Below are positions 8,091 through 17,693 of a stretch of 64,000 bases of DNA, one piece after another. Both the position numbers and the translations under genes were made by a program. The stretch comes from Gemmatimonadetes bacterium T265 (GTDB taxonomy: Bacteria > Gemmatimonadota > Gemmatimonadetes > Gemmatimonadales > Gemmatimonadaceae). How positions within the stretch are numbered: position 1 is the stretch's first letter; each line of letters starts with the position of its first letter. The notes beneath the pieces are model-generated. The model saw only the letters and a list, made by a program, of their open reading frames with translations. It was not told the origin of the DNA and ran no database searches. The DNA lies in assembly GCA_019973575.1 (NCBI GenBank), contig BPUI01000004.1, positions 124,001 through 188,000 of the forward strand, read 5' to 3'.

Positions 8091-9125
8091 ATGCACCGCC
8101 TGTTGACGCCGAGCGGCCCGCGGTGGATCGTCGCGGCCGTGGCGCTGGCCGGGGCGGCAGCCCCGTGCGCCGCCCAACCCTTCGCCGAGCCGCAGTTCCT
8201 GTTCGACTATTCCGCGTCGCCGACCGTGACCGACTACCGCCCGGTCGTCGACCGCACGGGCACGCGTGTCGTCTTCGAGCGCACGACGCCCGGCACCCGG
8301 GCGCGGCTGTTCATCGCGCGCCTCGGCGACCCCGCCCCCGCCGCGCTCCTCGCCCCGCGCCTGCAGCTCTCCACGCGCCCGGACTGGTGCTGGCATTCGA
8401 CCGGCCGGTTCGCGAGCGGGCCACTAGCCTTCAGCAACGGGCGGGGTGTCTTTGTGATCGACCCCGACCGGCCCGGCTCGGGCCGCCTATTGCCCGGGAC
8501 CCGGGGCATGGTCTACCCGGCCTGGTTCGGCGGGTGTGCGCAGCTCGCCGTCATGCAACACCTCCACTCGGGGCCGGTCACGAGCGTCATCGACGCGTCG
8601 ACCGGCACGGTGATCCGCCTGCAGGTCGCCGGCCCCGACGTCTGGGCCGGCTTCCCGAGCGTGAACCCGGCCGACAATCGCCGCGTCGCGTTCGCCGGCT
8701 CGACGGTGGTACCCGGCGCCGAGTACAACCAGAGTGTGAACTACATCTGGACCGCCGACATGGGCCGGACGCCAGCCGACCCCGCGCCGCTCGACTCCGG
8801 GGCGCCGCGCGCCTTCGCGCCCCAATTCCAAGGCCGGGCCGGCTGGTGGTCGCCCGACGGACGCGTCATCGCCTTCGAGTCGAACCGGAGCTGCGGCGGC
8901 GGCGACACGTACGCGATTTTCCTCCAGGACGGCGCCGGCCGCACGCCGGCGCACCAGGTGACGGCGTGCGGCTGGAACGCCCAGCACGCGAAGTGGTTCC
9001 CGGCGAGCGCGGACGGGCGTAGCACCCGGCTGGTCGTGACGGTGCTGCGCGACCCGACCGGCGGGCGGGGGCGGCGCGGCATCGCCTCGCTCGACGTTAC
9101 CGCCTTCGTCACGCCCGGGGCGTGA
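8091..9125 (+). CDS. Secreted TolB/WD40-like beta-propeller protein
   Basis: 344 residues with a signal peptide (WIVAAVALAGAAAPCAAQP). The mature part has repeated PD40-type blades: DYRPVVDRTGTRVVFERTT, NPADNRRVAFAGSTV and WWSPDGRVIAFESNRS, each with the conserved G/D-x-R-V-x-F-x-S turn. Such propellers serve as periplasmic scaffolds; no catalytic residues are visible. A good ribosome-binding site (GAGGA) sits 6-7 bases before the ATG. The 3' end overlaps the convergent PEP-CTERM gene by 17 bases. Confidence 0.75.
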   Translation: MHRLLTPSGPRWIVAAVALAGAAAPCAAQPFAEPQFLFDYSASPTVTDYRPVVDRTGTRVVFERTTPGTRARLFIARLGDPAPAALLAPRLQLSTRPDWCWHSTGRFASGPLAFSNGRGVFVIDPDRPGSGRLLPGTRGMVYPAWFGGCAQLAVMQHLHSGPVTSVIDASTGTVIRLQVAGPDVWAGFPSVNPADNRRVAFAGSTVVPGAEYNQSVNYIWTADMGRTPADPAPLDSGAPRAFAPQFQGRAGWWSPDGRVIAFESNRSCGGGDTYAIFLQDGAGRTPAHQVTACGWNAQHAKWFPASADGRSTRLVVTVLRDPTGGRGRRGIASLDVTAFVTPGA

Positions 9126-9975
9126 TCTGACCACGGAAGACTCTGCAGACGGTCCTACCCGCACTCGCGTCGCCTGAGGTGGGCGAGGGGGCGAGGGTCG
9201 CGGCTATGCGCTCCGACGGCGCGCGGCGCCGGACCGCGACGGCGCTCGTCCCGAGGGCGGCCGCTACCAGCACGAGCGTCGCGGGCTCCGGTGTCGTGAC
9301 CGGGTCGGCGACGAACCCGGTGAACGGGAGCGTCGTCGCGAAGCCCGTGTAGTTGCCGACCACCTGCCCACCGTCGTTGATCGCGTAGGCGGCGCCGCCA
9401 TCGCCGCCTGGTTTGTCGATCGACGTCCGCACGCCCGCGGCGTCGACGAAGCTGTAGAACCCGCCCGTCGACGAACTGTCCGCGATGCTGACGATCTGCG
9501 CGGCGTCGGTGATGCCGAACGCGAAGACGTTGTGGCCGCCCGGCGGGGCGATGTCGGTGAAGGCGCTGTGGTCGTCGAGGAACCCGGACTCGCCCGTGGC
9601 AGTCGCGTACCCCCCAACGATCTGCCCGGCGGCTTTGATGCCCCGCGCCTCGGTCCCGGACGCCCCGGGCACGACGATCGGACGGAACGTGTAGCCTTGC
9701 GCGCGGGCGGCGTGCGTGGTGAGCCCACCGGCGACGGTGGCCGGGGCAGCGGCCGCGGCGATGCGTACGCGGGAGCGACGGTCGAATATCGGACCCTCGG
9801 GGCTGAGACGGCGCGCTGGGGTCCGCCGCGCCGGCGCGGCGGAGAGGCTGGCCGTGCCCGGCGCGAGCGCTGCGACGACGACGGCGAGATACGCGCGACC
9901 GGGGTGTGTCGCGGACCAGGGCGCACCATAGCGCGGCGGGACGGCGCGGGCGCGTCGGACCGGGCCTGCACGCAT
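9109..9975 (-). CDS. PEP-CTERM protein with HAF-type repeats
   Basis: About 288 residues. The C-terminus carries a PEP-CTERM sorting signal: TPEPATLVLVAAALGTSAVAVRRR, i.e. the PEP motif, a hydrophobic helix and a basic tail. The central part has short repeats of the HAF kind (ARGIKAAGQIVGGY, AFGITDAAQIVSI, AYAINDGGQVVGNY). PEP-CTERM proteins are normally processed by an exosortase/archaeosortase-like enzyme and displayed outside the outer membrane; no such enzyme is in this window. The tail continues for about 35 residues after the signal, which is longer than usual. The ATG at 9975 is preceded by AGGAGG at good distance; a 19-residue hydrophobic stretch (residues 30-48) could be the signal peptide. 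Bases 9976-10400 upstream hold no clear gene. Confidence 0.75.
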   Translation of the reverse strand: MRAGPVRRARAVPPRYGAPWSATHPGRAYLAVVVAALAPGTASLSAAPARRTPARRLSPEGPIFDRRSRVRIAAAAAPATVAGGLTTHAARAQGYTFRPIVVPGASGTEARGIKAAGQIVGGYATATGESGFLDDHSAFTDIAPPGGHNVFAFGITDAAQIVSIADSSSTGGFYSFVDAAGVRTSIDKPGGDGGAAYAINDGGQVVGNYTGFATTLPFTGFVADPVTTPEPATLVLVAAALGTSAVAVRRRAPSERIAATLAPSPTSGDASAGRTVCRVFRGQITPRA

Positions 9976-10400
9976 GCACGGGGGAACCTCCTGGGAGGAG
10001 GCGAACGGAGCGCCGGGGTCGCCGTATTGGCGCGCGCCGGACTCGTGCTGGCGCCAGCGGCGCGGAGCGGGATCGAACAGCGGCTCCACGTCGGCAACAC
10101 TCGCCGGAAACCCACGAGCAGCGGCGCGCACCGCGCGCGTTCGCGCCGCCCGTGAAGGCGACGGCCCGGCTCGTCGTGACCGTCGGGTGACGGACTGCTG
10201 CCCGAGAATGCGGATGTCGAGGTACAGCACGGCGCCCGCGGGCGTCTGGCCCGCGGGCGCCGCCTGCCACCCGTCCGTCCTAACGGACGCCGAGGTCGCC
10301 CGGCTCGCCGGGCGACCGGGCTACCGAACCGTCCCCCACCCCTGGTCCCGCAACCGCCCGGCGGTCGCGGGACGGAAGAATGAACCGGAGGAGAACGACG

Positions 10401-11039
10401 ATGCGAGCGAACGACATGCGAGTGAACTACGGCCGACTGAGTGGCTACATCGCGGCGGCCGGCCTGCTGGCGGCGTGCGGCGCGTCGCGCACCCACGTGA
10501 CCAACAGCTGGCGCGACCCCTCGGTGGGCGCGGTCCGGTTCCGGCGGGTGCTGGCCGTCTGCGCGTGCCGCGACGCCGTCACCCGCCGGACGGTCGAGGA
10601 CCGGCTCGCGGCCGACCTCCCGGGCGCCGAGCCGTCCTACCGCGCGCTGGCCGAGACCGCGATGGTGGACACGAGCGTGGCGCGCGCGGCCGCCACCCGG
10701 GCCGGCTTCGACGGGGCGGTCGTCGTCCGGCTGATCAGCGTCGACAAGTCCGCCACCTACGTGCCCGGGCAGGCGTACGCGGCGCCGGTCATGTACGGGA
10801 GCCTGTGGGGCGGGTGGGGCGTCGGGTACGCGCCCTACGGCGTGGCCTACACGCCCGGCTACGTGCGGCAGGACCAGCTGATCAACATCGACACTAACGT
10901 GTATACACTGCCCGCCGGGCGGCTGGTCTGGGCGAGCCGCAGTCAGACCCAGGACCCCGCGTCCGTGACGAAGACTGTCGACGAGGTCGTCCAGGCCACG
11001 GCCAAGGCGATGCGGCAGGAGGGCATGCTGAGCTCCTGA
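10401..11039 (+). CDS. DUF4136 lipoprotein
   Basis: 212 residues. The leader GYIAAAGLLAACG is a lipobox, so the mature protein would start at the Cys near residue 26 and be membrane anchored. THVTNSWRDPSVGAVRFRRVLAVCACRDAVTRRTVEDRLAADL, then FDGAVVVRLISVD and finally AGRLVWASRSQTQDPASVTKTVDEVVQATAKAM match the DUF4136-type fold found in many envelope lipoproteins. GGAGG at 10386-10390 favours the ATG at 10401 over the ATG at 10380. Its role is unknown. It appears to be monocistronic. Confidence 0.8.
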   Translation: MRANDMRVNYGRLSGYIAAAGLLAACGASRTHVTNSWRDPSVGAVRFRRVLAVCACRDAVTRRTVEDRLAADLPGAEPSYRALAETAMVDTSVARAAATRAGFDGAVVVRLISVDKSATYVPGQAYAAPVMYGSLWGGWGVGYAPYGVAYTPGYVRQDQLINIDTNVYTLPAGRLVWASRSQTQDPASVTKTVDEVVQATAKAMRQEGMLSS

Positions 11040-11794
11040 GTACGCGCGGCTGCCGCCTTCGACGATCGGGCGATACCGAATCGACCGCCTGGGGTCCGCG
11101 ACGGATTCCCGGGCCGTCTGATGGATGCTCGGCCTCGGCGTCACGCGCGAACGCCGCGCGACGTGAGGCCGTGCGTTCATCCGCGGCCGCATCCAGCCCG
11201 GCACGGCATCGGCCGGGCTCCTGGTGTGAGGCGCCGACACTGCACCGTCGGCAGAACCGATCGGGGGCCCGCCGCGGACCCGTCCCGCGACGGCCAACGG
11301 GTTCTCGTTAGGCGCTTACCGACGATCGCGGACGTAGCGTCCGCCCGGTACGCGCCCGGTACGGCGACCGCCCAGCGTTCGCCAAAGGGCCGCACACGCC
11401 CCGAACCGCGCCCGTCCGCCAGGGTTGCTCCGCGCTCGACCATCGACATCAACGCGCGACGTCGCGGCGAGTTCCGCGTGCTCAATCTGGGGGCACTGCG
11501 CTCGGTGCGCGTCTCGACCGTTCGGCGTCGCGCGACTGATCCCCGGCGCGCTCGTGACGCCCGTGTTCCGGCGCGCACGGGCCGGCGGCGCTGCTCGGCT
11601 CGCGCGCGCCCGCCGCTCGGCCGACGTCCCTCGCGGTCGCCGCCACCCGGCGCGCTGAAGGGTTCCGGGCGGGTTCTGCGGACGTGGGCGGGAGCGGCAC
11701 GTACCCCCCACCCGCGCCGCACCGCGGTCGCCGGGGGCAACCGCACCAAGCCACCAACATCCACCCGTGCGTCCGAACGGGAAAGGAGCATTTA
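11040..11794. other. Long intergenic region without a recognisable gene
   Basis: All six frames are open in places because of base composition, but none gives a protein with normal amino-acid use: the translations are strings of Arg, Ala and Pro. A GTTAGGC word lies at 11307. The last bases (AAAGGAG near 11782) are the ribosome-binding site of the next gene. Confidence 0.5.
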
Positions 11795-12457
11795 GTGACA
11801 AAGCGACCTCTGCTCGCGCTCTCGGCGGTGCTCTCGGCCCTCGCCGCGCCGGGGTGCACGAGCCCGTCCCCGACCGGCCCGTCCCCGACCGGCCACGGCG
11901 CCGTCCAGAACTCCAACACCTGCTCGGGCATCCCGAACTGCGAGCTACAGCAGCAAGCGCCGGTGTCGTACGGCGGCTGGGGAAAAACCAAGACCAGAGG
12001 TTGGGCGTACTACTGCACGGGCGATCACCCCTACTTCTGGGGCGTGGAGTACGCGGGGATGTATAACCGATGGGTCCAGACGAACTCCTGCTTCGAGACG
12101 TCGGAGAACCCGTGGGCCCAAGCCGGCGACCCGGGCAAGCTCGACGTCACCGTCACGAACTGGTGCGTCAAGACGGAGGACTACGTGATCTCCCTCGCGT
12201 GTTCCTCTACCCAGCCGCCCGAGTTGGACCCGACGTGCGGGTCGAAGATCAGTGGGGCACCCGTCTTCGCCGAGCCCGGATGTCCGAAGAGCAACGTCAA
12301 GACGTTCGTGCGCAGCAGTGGCTCATTCCCGGCCACGTTCCAGATATGGGAAGAGACGTGTAGTCCCGTCAACGGCGTCACCCAGCACTACTCGTGCTCG
12401 CTGGACGAAGCCATCGGGCTGCTCCAGTGCAGTCCGTGCACGACCACCGGCTCCTAG
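11795..12457 (+). CDS. Hypothetical Cys-rich lipoprotein
   Basis: 220 residues. RPLLALSAVLSALAAPGC is a lipoprotein leader; the next residues contain the direct repeat PSPTGPSPTG. The mature domain has many Cys (for example NTCSGIPNCE, YYCTGDHPYFWGVEYAG, NSCFETSENPW, NWCVKTEDYVISLACSS, DPTCGSK, PGCPKSN, EETCSP, YSCSLDEAIGLLQCSPC), consistent with several disulfides. No family is recognised. The DNA is noticeably less GC-rich than its neighbours and uses codons such as ATA and AAA, a sign of recent acquisition. The GTG start has AAAGGAG seven bases upstream. Its location one gene before the DsbA/DsbD pair is interesting for a Cys-rich exported protein, but a functional link is only suggestive. 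Confidence 0.65.
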   Translation: MTKRPLLALSAVLSALAAPGCTSPSPTGPSPTGHGAVQNSNTCSGIPNCELQQQAPVSYGGWGKTKTRGWAYYCTGDHPYFWGVEYAGMYNRWVQTNSCFETSENPWAQAGDPGKLDVTVTNWCVKTEDYVISLACSSTQPPELDPTCGSKISGAPVFAEPGCPKSNVKTFVRSSGSFPATFQIWEETCSPVNGVTQHYSCSLDEAIGLLQCSPCTTTGS

Positions 12458-12552
12458 TACGCGCAGGCGACGGTCGCGCGCGGGCTGGCCGCGCGCACGA
12501 CCTCTCGTTGTGCATTCGGATGCAGGTGACACTTAACCTATGAGGGTGAGCG

Positions 12553-13386
12553 ATGGACACATGGGCGATGGGACCAGTGGCGCGACGGTGGCCGCGCGGT
12601 GCTAAAGCGGCGTTCGGGGTGGCACTGTCCGCCGGGGTGCTGCTGGCGGCCATGCCCGCCGCCCGGGCGCGGCAGCCGCGCGGTGACGTCACGCCCGAGC
12701 AGCGCCAGGCGATCGTCGGCGTCTTGCGCGACGCGTTGCGCGACGACCCGTCGATCCTGCGCGACGCCGTCACGGCGCTCCAGGCGTCGGAGCGGCGCCA
12801 GCGCGAGGGCGCGGCCCAGGCCGCCATCCGCGCGCACCGCGACGCGCTCGTCCGCGACTCGGCGGACCCGGTGAAGGGCAACCCGGCGGGGGCGGTCACG
12901 GTCGTGGAGTTCTTCGACCCCCGCTGCGGCTACTGCAAGCAACTGGCGCCGACGCTCGACGAGGTGCTGCGGCAGCATCCGGACGTGCGGCTGGTGTTGA
13001 AAGACATGCCGGTGCTGGGCCCCGCCAGCGTGCTCGCCAGCCGCGCCCTGCTCGCGGCAGAGCGCCAGGGCAAGTACGTCGCGTTGCACGACGCCCTCAT
13101 GCGCCTCCGCGGCGAGCCGACCGAGCCCGTGTTGCGGCACGAGGCGGCGGCGGTCGGGATCGACTGGGCGCGCCTGCAGCACGACATGGACGACCCCGCG
13201 GTCGCGCGCCGGATCCAGGACAACCTGCAGCTCGCCCAAGCGCTCCAGATCCAGGGAACGCCGGCCCTGGTCATCGGGGATCGGCTGATCCCGGGGGCGG
13301 CGGACCGCGCGAAGCTGGAAGGCGCGATCGCGGCGACGCGGACGACCACCGCGCGGGGAGGCGTTGTGGCGTTAGGTGGCCGGTGA
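12553..13386 (+). CDS. DsbA-family thiol:disulfide oxidoreductase (Com1-like)
   Basis: 277 residues. A signal peptide (AAFGVALSAGVLLAAMPAARARQ) is followed by an N-terminal helical extension (QRQAIVGVLRDALRDDPSILRDAVTALQ) typical of the Com1/ScsC type. The thioredoxin domain holds FFDPRCGYCKQLAPTLDEVL with the active-site CGYC, and the cis-proline loop IQGTPALVIGDRLIPGA near the C-terminus. It would introduce or isomerise disulfides in the periplasm. GAGGGTGAGC precedes the ATG. The last codons overlap the DsbD start by four bases (GTGA), so the two are translationally coupled and probably form a redox pair. Confidence 0.9.
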   Translation: MDTWAMGPVARRWPRGAKAAFGVALSAGVLLAAMPAARARQPRGDVTPEQRQAIVGVLRDALRDDPSILRDAVTALQASERRQREGAAQAAIRAHRDALVRDSADPVKGNPAGAVTVVEFFDPRCGYCKQLAPTLDEVLRQHPDVRLVLKDMPVLGPASVLASRALLAAERQGKYVALHDALMRLRGEPTEPVLRHEAAAVGIDWARLQHDMDDPAVARRIQDNLQLAQALQIQGTPALVIGDRLIPGAADRAKLEGAIAATRTTTARGGVVALGGR

Positions 13387-15764
13387 GGCCGCGGGGAGTC
13401 CGCGCCGCGGTCGCCGCGGTCGCGGCGGCCCTCCCCGCCGCGACCGGGCGGGCACAGGCGCCCGACCCGCCGCCGTCGCACACCTGGGCCGCGCTCCTCC
13501 TCGAGCGCGCGACGGTCGCGCCCGGCGGGCGCGTGCGCGCCGTCGTCGAGCTGACGATGGAACCGGGCTGGCACACGTACTGGCGGAACCCGGGCGACGC
13601 GGGCGACCCGACGCGCGTGGTATGGGATCTCCCGCCGGGATGGACCGCCGGCCCCCTCGGGTGGCCCACGCCCACACGCGTCGTGGACCGGCCGCCGACG
13701 GCGCCCCTCGTCTCGTACGGGTACCGCGGCACGGTGCGGCTCCCGGTCGAGCTGCGCGCCGCCGCGCGCGGCGCGAGGGGCACACCGGTCACGCTGCGCG
13801 TGCGGGCGCACTGGGTCGCGTGCGCGGACCTGTGCGTCCCGGGGAACACCACGCTCCGGCGCACGGTCCGCGTCACCGCCGGAACGGCGTCCGCCGCATC
13901 GAGAGGGGCGGTGCCGGCGGGAGTCGATGAAGGGAAGGCGGTGCGTGCGGCGTTCGCGCGGCTCCCCCGTCCGCTCGACGCCGCGTGGGCGACGCACGCG
14001 GCGTGGGCCGCGGGGGCACTCACGCTGCGGGTCATGCACGCGGACGCGCGCGCCGGCCGCGCGTCGTGGCCGACGGCGCTCGCCTTCTACCCCGCCGAGC
14101 CGGGCACGCTCGACCATGCGGCCGCGCAGCCGTTCGCGCGAGCGGGCGACACGGCGCGCCTGCGCCTTACGCCCGCGCGCGGCACGGCGCCTGCGCGGCT
14201 CCGCGGCCTGCTCGTCCCCGGCGGCGCGTGGGCCGGCGCGGGTCCGGCGGGCGCGGCCTGGGTGGACGTGGCGGTCGCGCGCGCGCCCGCGGCGACGGTC
14301 GCGGCCGCCGAGACGCCTACCGCTGAGGGCCAGAACGCGGGCCGGCGGGGCACGGACGCAGCCAGGGAGGATGCGGCTGGTGGAACGGCCCCGCCCACCG
14401 CGCCCGCGTCGACGGCGGCGCCCCGCACGACGTCGACCGCGTCCGTGCCTGCCGCGTCCGCGACGGCCGCCTCGCGCGCCGCCGCCCTCCTCGGCGCCCT
14501 CGTCGGCGGGCTCCTGCTGAACGCGATGCCGTGCGTGTTGCCCGTGGTCGCACTCAAGGTGCTCGGCTTCGCGAGGCTCGGCGGGAGCGACCCGCGCCAG
14601 GCGCGACGGCACGGACTCGCCTTCGCCGCGGGCGTGGTCGGCGCGTTCGCCGGGCTCGGCGCGCTCCTCGGCGCGCTGCGCGCCGCGGGACGCCCGCTCG
14701 GCTGGGGGTTCCAGCTCCAGACGCCCGGCGTGGTCGCCGCGCTCGCGTTGCTCTTCGTCGTGCTCGCCCTCAATCTGTTCGGCGTGTTCGAGGTCGGCGT
14801 CGCACTCACGCGGCTCGCGGCCCGCGACCCGGCGGCCTCGGGCGGGCCTCCCCCGCGCGGCGGGACCGACGGCCGCGCGAGACCGCCGCTCGCCGCCTCC
14901 GCGCTCTCGGGCGCGCTGGCTGTCGCGGTCGCGGCGCCGTGCGCCGCGCCGTTCATGGGCGCCGCGCTCGGCTGGGCGCTCGTCCACCCGCCGCTCGACG
15001 CACTGCTCGTCATGGCGACGTTAGGCGTGGGGATGGCCGCGCCGTACGCGCTGCTCGCCGCGCACCCGGCCGCGCTCCGCCGGCTGCCCCGCCCGGGCGC
15101 GTGGATGGACGCGTTGCGCCAGGCGCTGGCCTTCCCGCTGCTCGCCGCCGCGCTCTGGCTGGCGTGGGTGTACGGGCGGCAGACGGGGGGCGACGGCATG
15201 CTGCGCCTGCTCGCGGGCGCGCTCCTCGCCGGCGCGGCCGCGTGGGCGTACGGGCGCGCGGCCCCGCGCGTGGGGCCGGCGCCGCGCGCGGCGGCCCGGC
15301 TCGCCGCGGCGGGGCTCGCGGCCGCCGCGCTGGCCGTCACGTTCGCGCCGGCGCCCGGCACGACGTCAGGCGCCGGCGCGCCGGACGCGCTCGCCGTTCG
15401 AGGTGCGACGTGGCAGGTGTGGACCCCGGCGCGCGTCGACGCCCTGCGCCGCGCGGGGCGCCCGGTGTTCGTCGACTTCACTGCGGACTGGTGCCTGAGC
15501 TGCCAGGTGAACGCGCGCGTCGCGCTCGCGGACGCGGGCGTGCGGCGCGCGTTCGCCGCGCGCGGCGTCGTGCTGCTCCGCGCCGACTGGACCCGGGCCG
15601 ACCCGGCGATCACGCGCGCGCTCGCCGAGCACGGGCGCGACGGGGTGCCGCTGTACCTGTTCTACCCGCCGGGCGTGGGGCCGCGGGCGGCCGTCCTCCC
15701 CGCGCTGCTCACCCCCGGCGCGGTCCGACGCGCGATCGACGGGGCGGCCGTTGCGGCCCGGTAG
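13383..15764 (+). CDS. Protein-disulfide reductase DsbD (ScsB-type)
   Basis: 793 residues. N-terminal periplasmic domain: TWAALLLERATVAPGGRVRAVVELTMEPGWHTYWRNPGDAGDPT and WVACADLCVPGN, which carries the exchangeable Cys pair of the alpha domain. Central membrane domain from about residue 365: LLGALVGGLLLNAMPCVLPVVALKVLGFARLGG, with CVLP, and the partner Cys in VAVAAPCAAPFMGAALGWAL, about eight helices in total. C-terminal thioredoxin-like domain: PVFVDFTADWCLSCQVNARVAL with CLSC. The enzyme carries electrons from cytoplasmic thioredoxin to periplasmic substrates such as the adjacent DsbA/Com1-like protein. A linker at residues 310-365 is rich in Ala, Thr and Ser. One TTA codon occurs inside a GTTAGGC word (15020). 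Confidence 0.9.
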   Translation: MRPRGVRAAVAAVAAALPAATGRAQAPDPPPSHTWAALLLERATVAPGGRVRAVVELTMEPGWHTYWRNPGDAGDPTRVVWDLPPGWTAGPLGWPTPTRVVDRPPTAPLVSYGYRGTVRLPVELRAAARGARGTPVTLRVRAHWVACADLCVPGNTTLRRTVRVTAGTASAASRGAVPAGVDEGKAVRAAFARLPRPLDAAWATHAAWAAGALTLRVMHADARAGRASWPTALAFYPAEPGTLDHAAAQPFARAGDTARLRLTPARGTAPARLRGLLVPGGAWAGAGPAGAAWVDVAVARAPAATVAAAETPTAEGQNAGRRGTDAAREDAAGGTAPPTAPASTAAPRTTSTASVPAASATAASRAAALLGALVGGLLLNAMPCVLPVVALKVLGFARLGGSDPRQARRHGLAFAAGVVGAFAGLGALLGALRAAGRPLGWGFQLQTPGVVAALALLFVVLALNLFGVFEVGVALTRLAARDPAASGGPPPRGGTDGRARPPLAASALSGALAVAVAAPCAAPFMGAALGWALVHPPLDALLVMATLGVGMAAPYALLAAHPAALRRLPRPGAWMDALRQALAFPLLAAALWLAWVYGRQTGGDGMLRLLAGALLAGAAAWAYGRAAPRVGPAPRAAARLAAAGLAAAALAVTFAPAPGTTSGAGAPDALAVRGATWQVWTPARVDALRRAGRPVFVDFTADWCLSCQVNARVALADAGVRRAFAARGVVLLRADWTRADPAITRALAEHGRDGVPLYLFYPPGVGPRAAVLPALLTPGAVRRAIDGAAVAAR

Positions 15765-15894
15765 GGTGTGGCGGACGCGGATGTGAGGTCGTGGTAGGTC
15801 GTCACGAGCTCCAGATCCGGCCGGGTTTCTGGAGGCGGATTCGGCGCGCGTCGTTGGTGCGCGGCTTCCGCGCTGTTAGCGGCGGTTTGAGATT

Positions 15895-17693
15895 GGCTGA
15901 TGCTCACTTCTGGTGATCGCTGCCGTCACACGTGTCCAGGACGGACCAGCTGGACGTCGGTGTAGCGGTCCGGTGGTCGGCGCGTAGACTCGTGGGATCT
16001 GCTGCTCGGAGGTCCCCGTGTCGTCGCGTCCGCCTGTCCCGTCGCTCGCGGCCTTGGTGCCGCCCGCGAGCCCGCCCACCCTCAGCCCCGCCCCCGACGA
16101 GATCCGGGTCGACGCGGTCGAGGCGAGCGACCGATTGCTCGTCGTGGTAGCGCGCGCCGTTCGCGCATCCGCGACGTGCCCCGGGTGCGCTCGGCCGTCT
16201 CGCCGCGTGCATAGCCGGTACACCCGCACGCTGGCCGACCTGCCGTGGCAGGGGATCGCCGTCCGACTGCGGCTCCAGACCCGGCGCTTCTTCTGCGACG
16301 TGCCCGGTTGCCCGCGGCGCATCTTCGCCGAGCGCCTACCCGCGACGGCCGCGTCCTACGCCCGGCAGACGACCCGCCTCGACACCACGCTGCAGCTGAT
16401 CGCGGCCGCGCTCGGCGGGGCAGCGGGCGCGCGGCTCGCCACGGCGCTTGGGATGCATACCGCGGGGCGCACCCTGTTGTCGCACCTGCGCCACGCGCCC
16501 GCGCCTGATCCGCCCGCCCCGCGTGTACTGGGGGTCGACGATTTCGCGTGGCGCCGCGGCCACCGGTGGGGCACCGTGCTCGTGGATCTGGAGCGCCACC
16601 GCGTGATCGACCTGCTCCCCGACCGGAGTGCGGCCACCTTCGCCGCCTGGCTCACCGCCCACCCCGGGGTCGAGGTCGTCAGCCGGGACCGGGGTGGGCC
16701 GTATGCGGACGCGGTCCGCACGGCAGCACCCGACGCCGTGCAGGTGGCGGACCGCTTCCACCTGGTGAGCAACGTGCGCGCGGCGCTCGAGCGGGCGGTC
16801 GTGCGGCACGCAGCCGCCGTCCAGGCGACCGCGCACGTGCGGGTCGCGGCGCGCGACACAGCCGCCGAGGGCCGGCGCGCCGCCCGCCGCGCGCTCTACG
16901 ATCAAGTTGTCGCGCTCCGCGACGCGGGCGTATCCCACGTCGAGATCTGCGAGCAGCTGAACTTGGGGCGCGGCACCGTCCGCACGTGGCTTGCCGCGGG
17001 CGCATTCCCGGAGCGGGCCTCGCCCTCGCGCGGGCCGCGGGTGCCGACCCGGCTCGCGCCGCACGTCGAGCACCTCACGACGCGCTACGCCGCGGGCGAG
17101 CGGGATGTCGCGACGCTGGTCGCCGAGCTCCGCACGCGTGGGTACACCGGCTCGACGCAGGCCGTGCAGCGGTTCGTCCGGCGGCTCGCGCATTCGCAGG
17201 CCGTGGCGTCGCCGGGGCCCGCCGGAGAGGAAAAGGCGCGTACAGGGAAGGGCCCCTCACCGCGCCAGGTGAGCTGGCTGCTGTTCCACCGCGACGCGGA
17301 CCTTGCCACCGCGGACCGCACGTTCGTCGCGGACCTGTGCGCGCGTTGCGGTCCGCTCGCGCAGGCACGGCGCCTCGCCCACGACTTCCGCCGTATGCTC
17401 GCCGAGCGCGACGGCCCGGCGTTCCTGCCGTGGCTCACGGCGGCGCACGCCAGCGAGCTCCGCGGGTTCGTGTGCGGGCTGCGCTACGACTTCGAGGCCG
17501 TGTACGCCGGGATCACGCGCCCATGGAGTCAGGGGCAGGTCGAGGGGCAGGTCCACCGGCTGAAGTTGGTGAAGCGCTCCATGTACGGACGCGCGGGCTT
17601 TGCGCTACTCAAGCACCGCATGCTCGCGGCCGCCTAACGAGTGCGCCGACCGGCACCTGTTCGGCCGGCGTTCATCAGATTTCGACATCAGCC
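15895..17693 (+). mobile_element. Complete ISL3-family insertion sequence (1,799 bp)
   Basis: Imperfect terminal inverted repeats of 25 bp lie at 15895-15919 and 17669-17693; both begin GGCTGATG read from outside, and 18 of 25 positions pair. The flanks TTGAGATT (15887-15894) and GTGAGATT (17694-17701) agree in seven of eight bases, fitting the 8-bp target duplication that is characteristic of ISL3 elements. One transposase gene fills the element. Confidence 0.8.
16018..17637 (+). CDS. ISL3-family transposase
   Basis: 539 residues. An N-terminal zinc-finger module (TCPGCARPSRRVHSRY...CDVPGCPRRIFAERLP) is followed by the DDE nuclease core: VLGVDDFAWRRGHRWGTVLVDLERHRVIDLLPDR carries the first Asp, VVSRDRGGPYADAVRTAAP the second. 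An insertion with an HTH (SHVEICEQLNLGRGTVRTWLAAGAFPER) precedes the C-terminal catalytic Glu region WSQGQVEGQVHRLKLVKRSMYGRAGF. Length and order are normal for an active enzyme. The GTG start has GGAGG seven to eight bases upstream. The stop codon forms part of a GCCTAAC word. Confidence 0.9.
   Translation: MSSRPPVPSLAALVPPASPPTLSPAPDEIRVDAVEASDRLLVVVARAVRASATCPGCARPSRRVHSRYTRTLADLPWQGIAVRLRLQTRRFFCDVPGCPRRIFAERLPATAASYARQTTRLDTTLQLIAAALGGAAGARLATALGMHTAGRTLLSHLRHAPAPDPPAPRVLGVDDFAWRRGHRWGTVLVDLERHRVIDLLPDRSAATFAAWLTAHPGVEVVSRDRGGPYADAVRTAAPDAVQVADRFHLVSNVRAALERAVVRHAAAVQATAHVRVAARDTAAEGRRAARRALYDQVVALRDAGVSHVEICEQLNLGRGTVRTWLAAGAFPERASPSRGPRVPTRLAPHVEHLTTRYAAGERDVATLVAELRTRGYTGSTQAVQRFVRRLAHSQAVASPGPAGEEKARTGKGPSPRQVSWLLFHRDADLATADRTFVADLCARCGPLAQARRLAHDFRRMLAERDGPAFLPWLTAAHASELRGFVCGLRYDFEAVYAGITRPWSQGQVEGQVHRLKLVKRSMYGRAGFALLKHRMLAAA

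Noticed and set aside
9264-11297. 677-codon reverse open frame
   Set aside because: It runs through the PEP-CTERM gene in another frame and antisense to the DUF4136 gene; the translation is Arg/Pro/Ser-rich. High-GC DNA produces such shadows.
12930-14987. 685-codon reverse frame
   Set aside because: Antisense to DsbA/DsbD, which show clear CGYC, CVLP and CLSC motifs.
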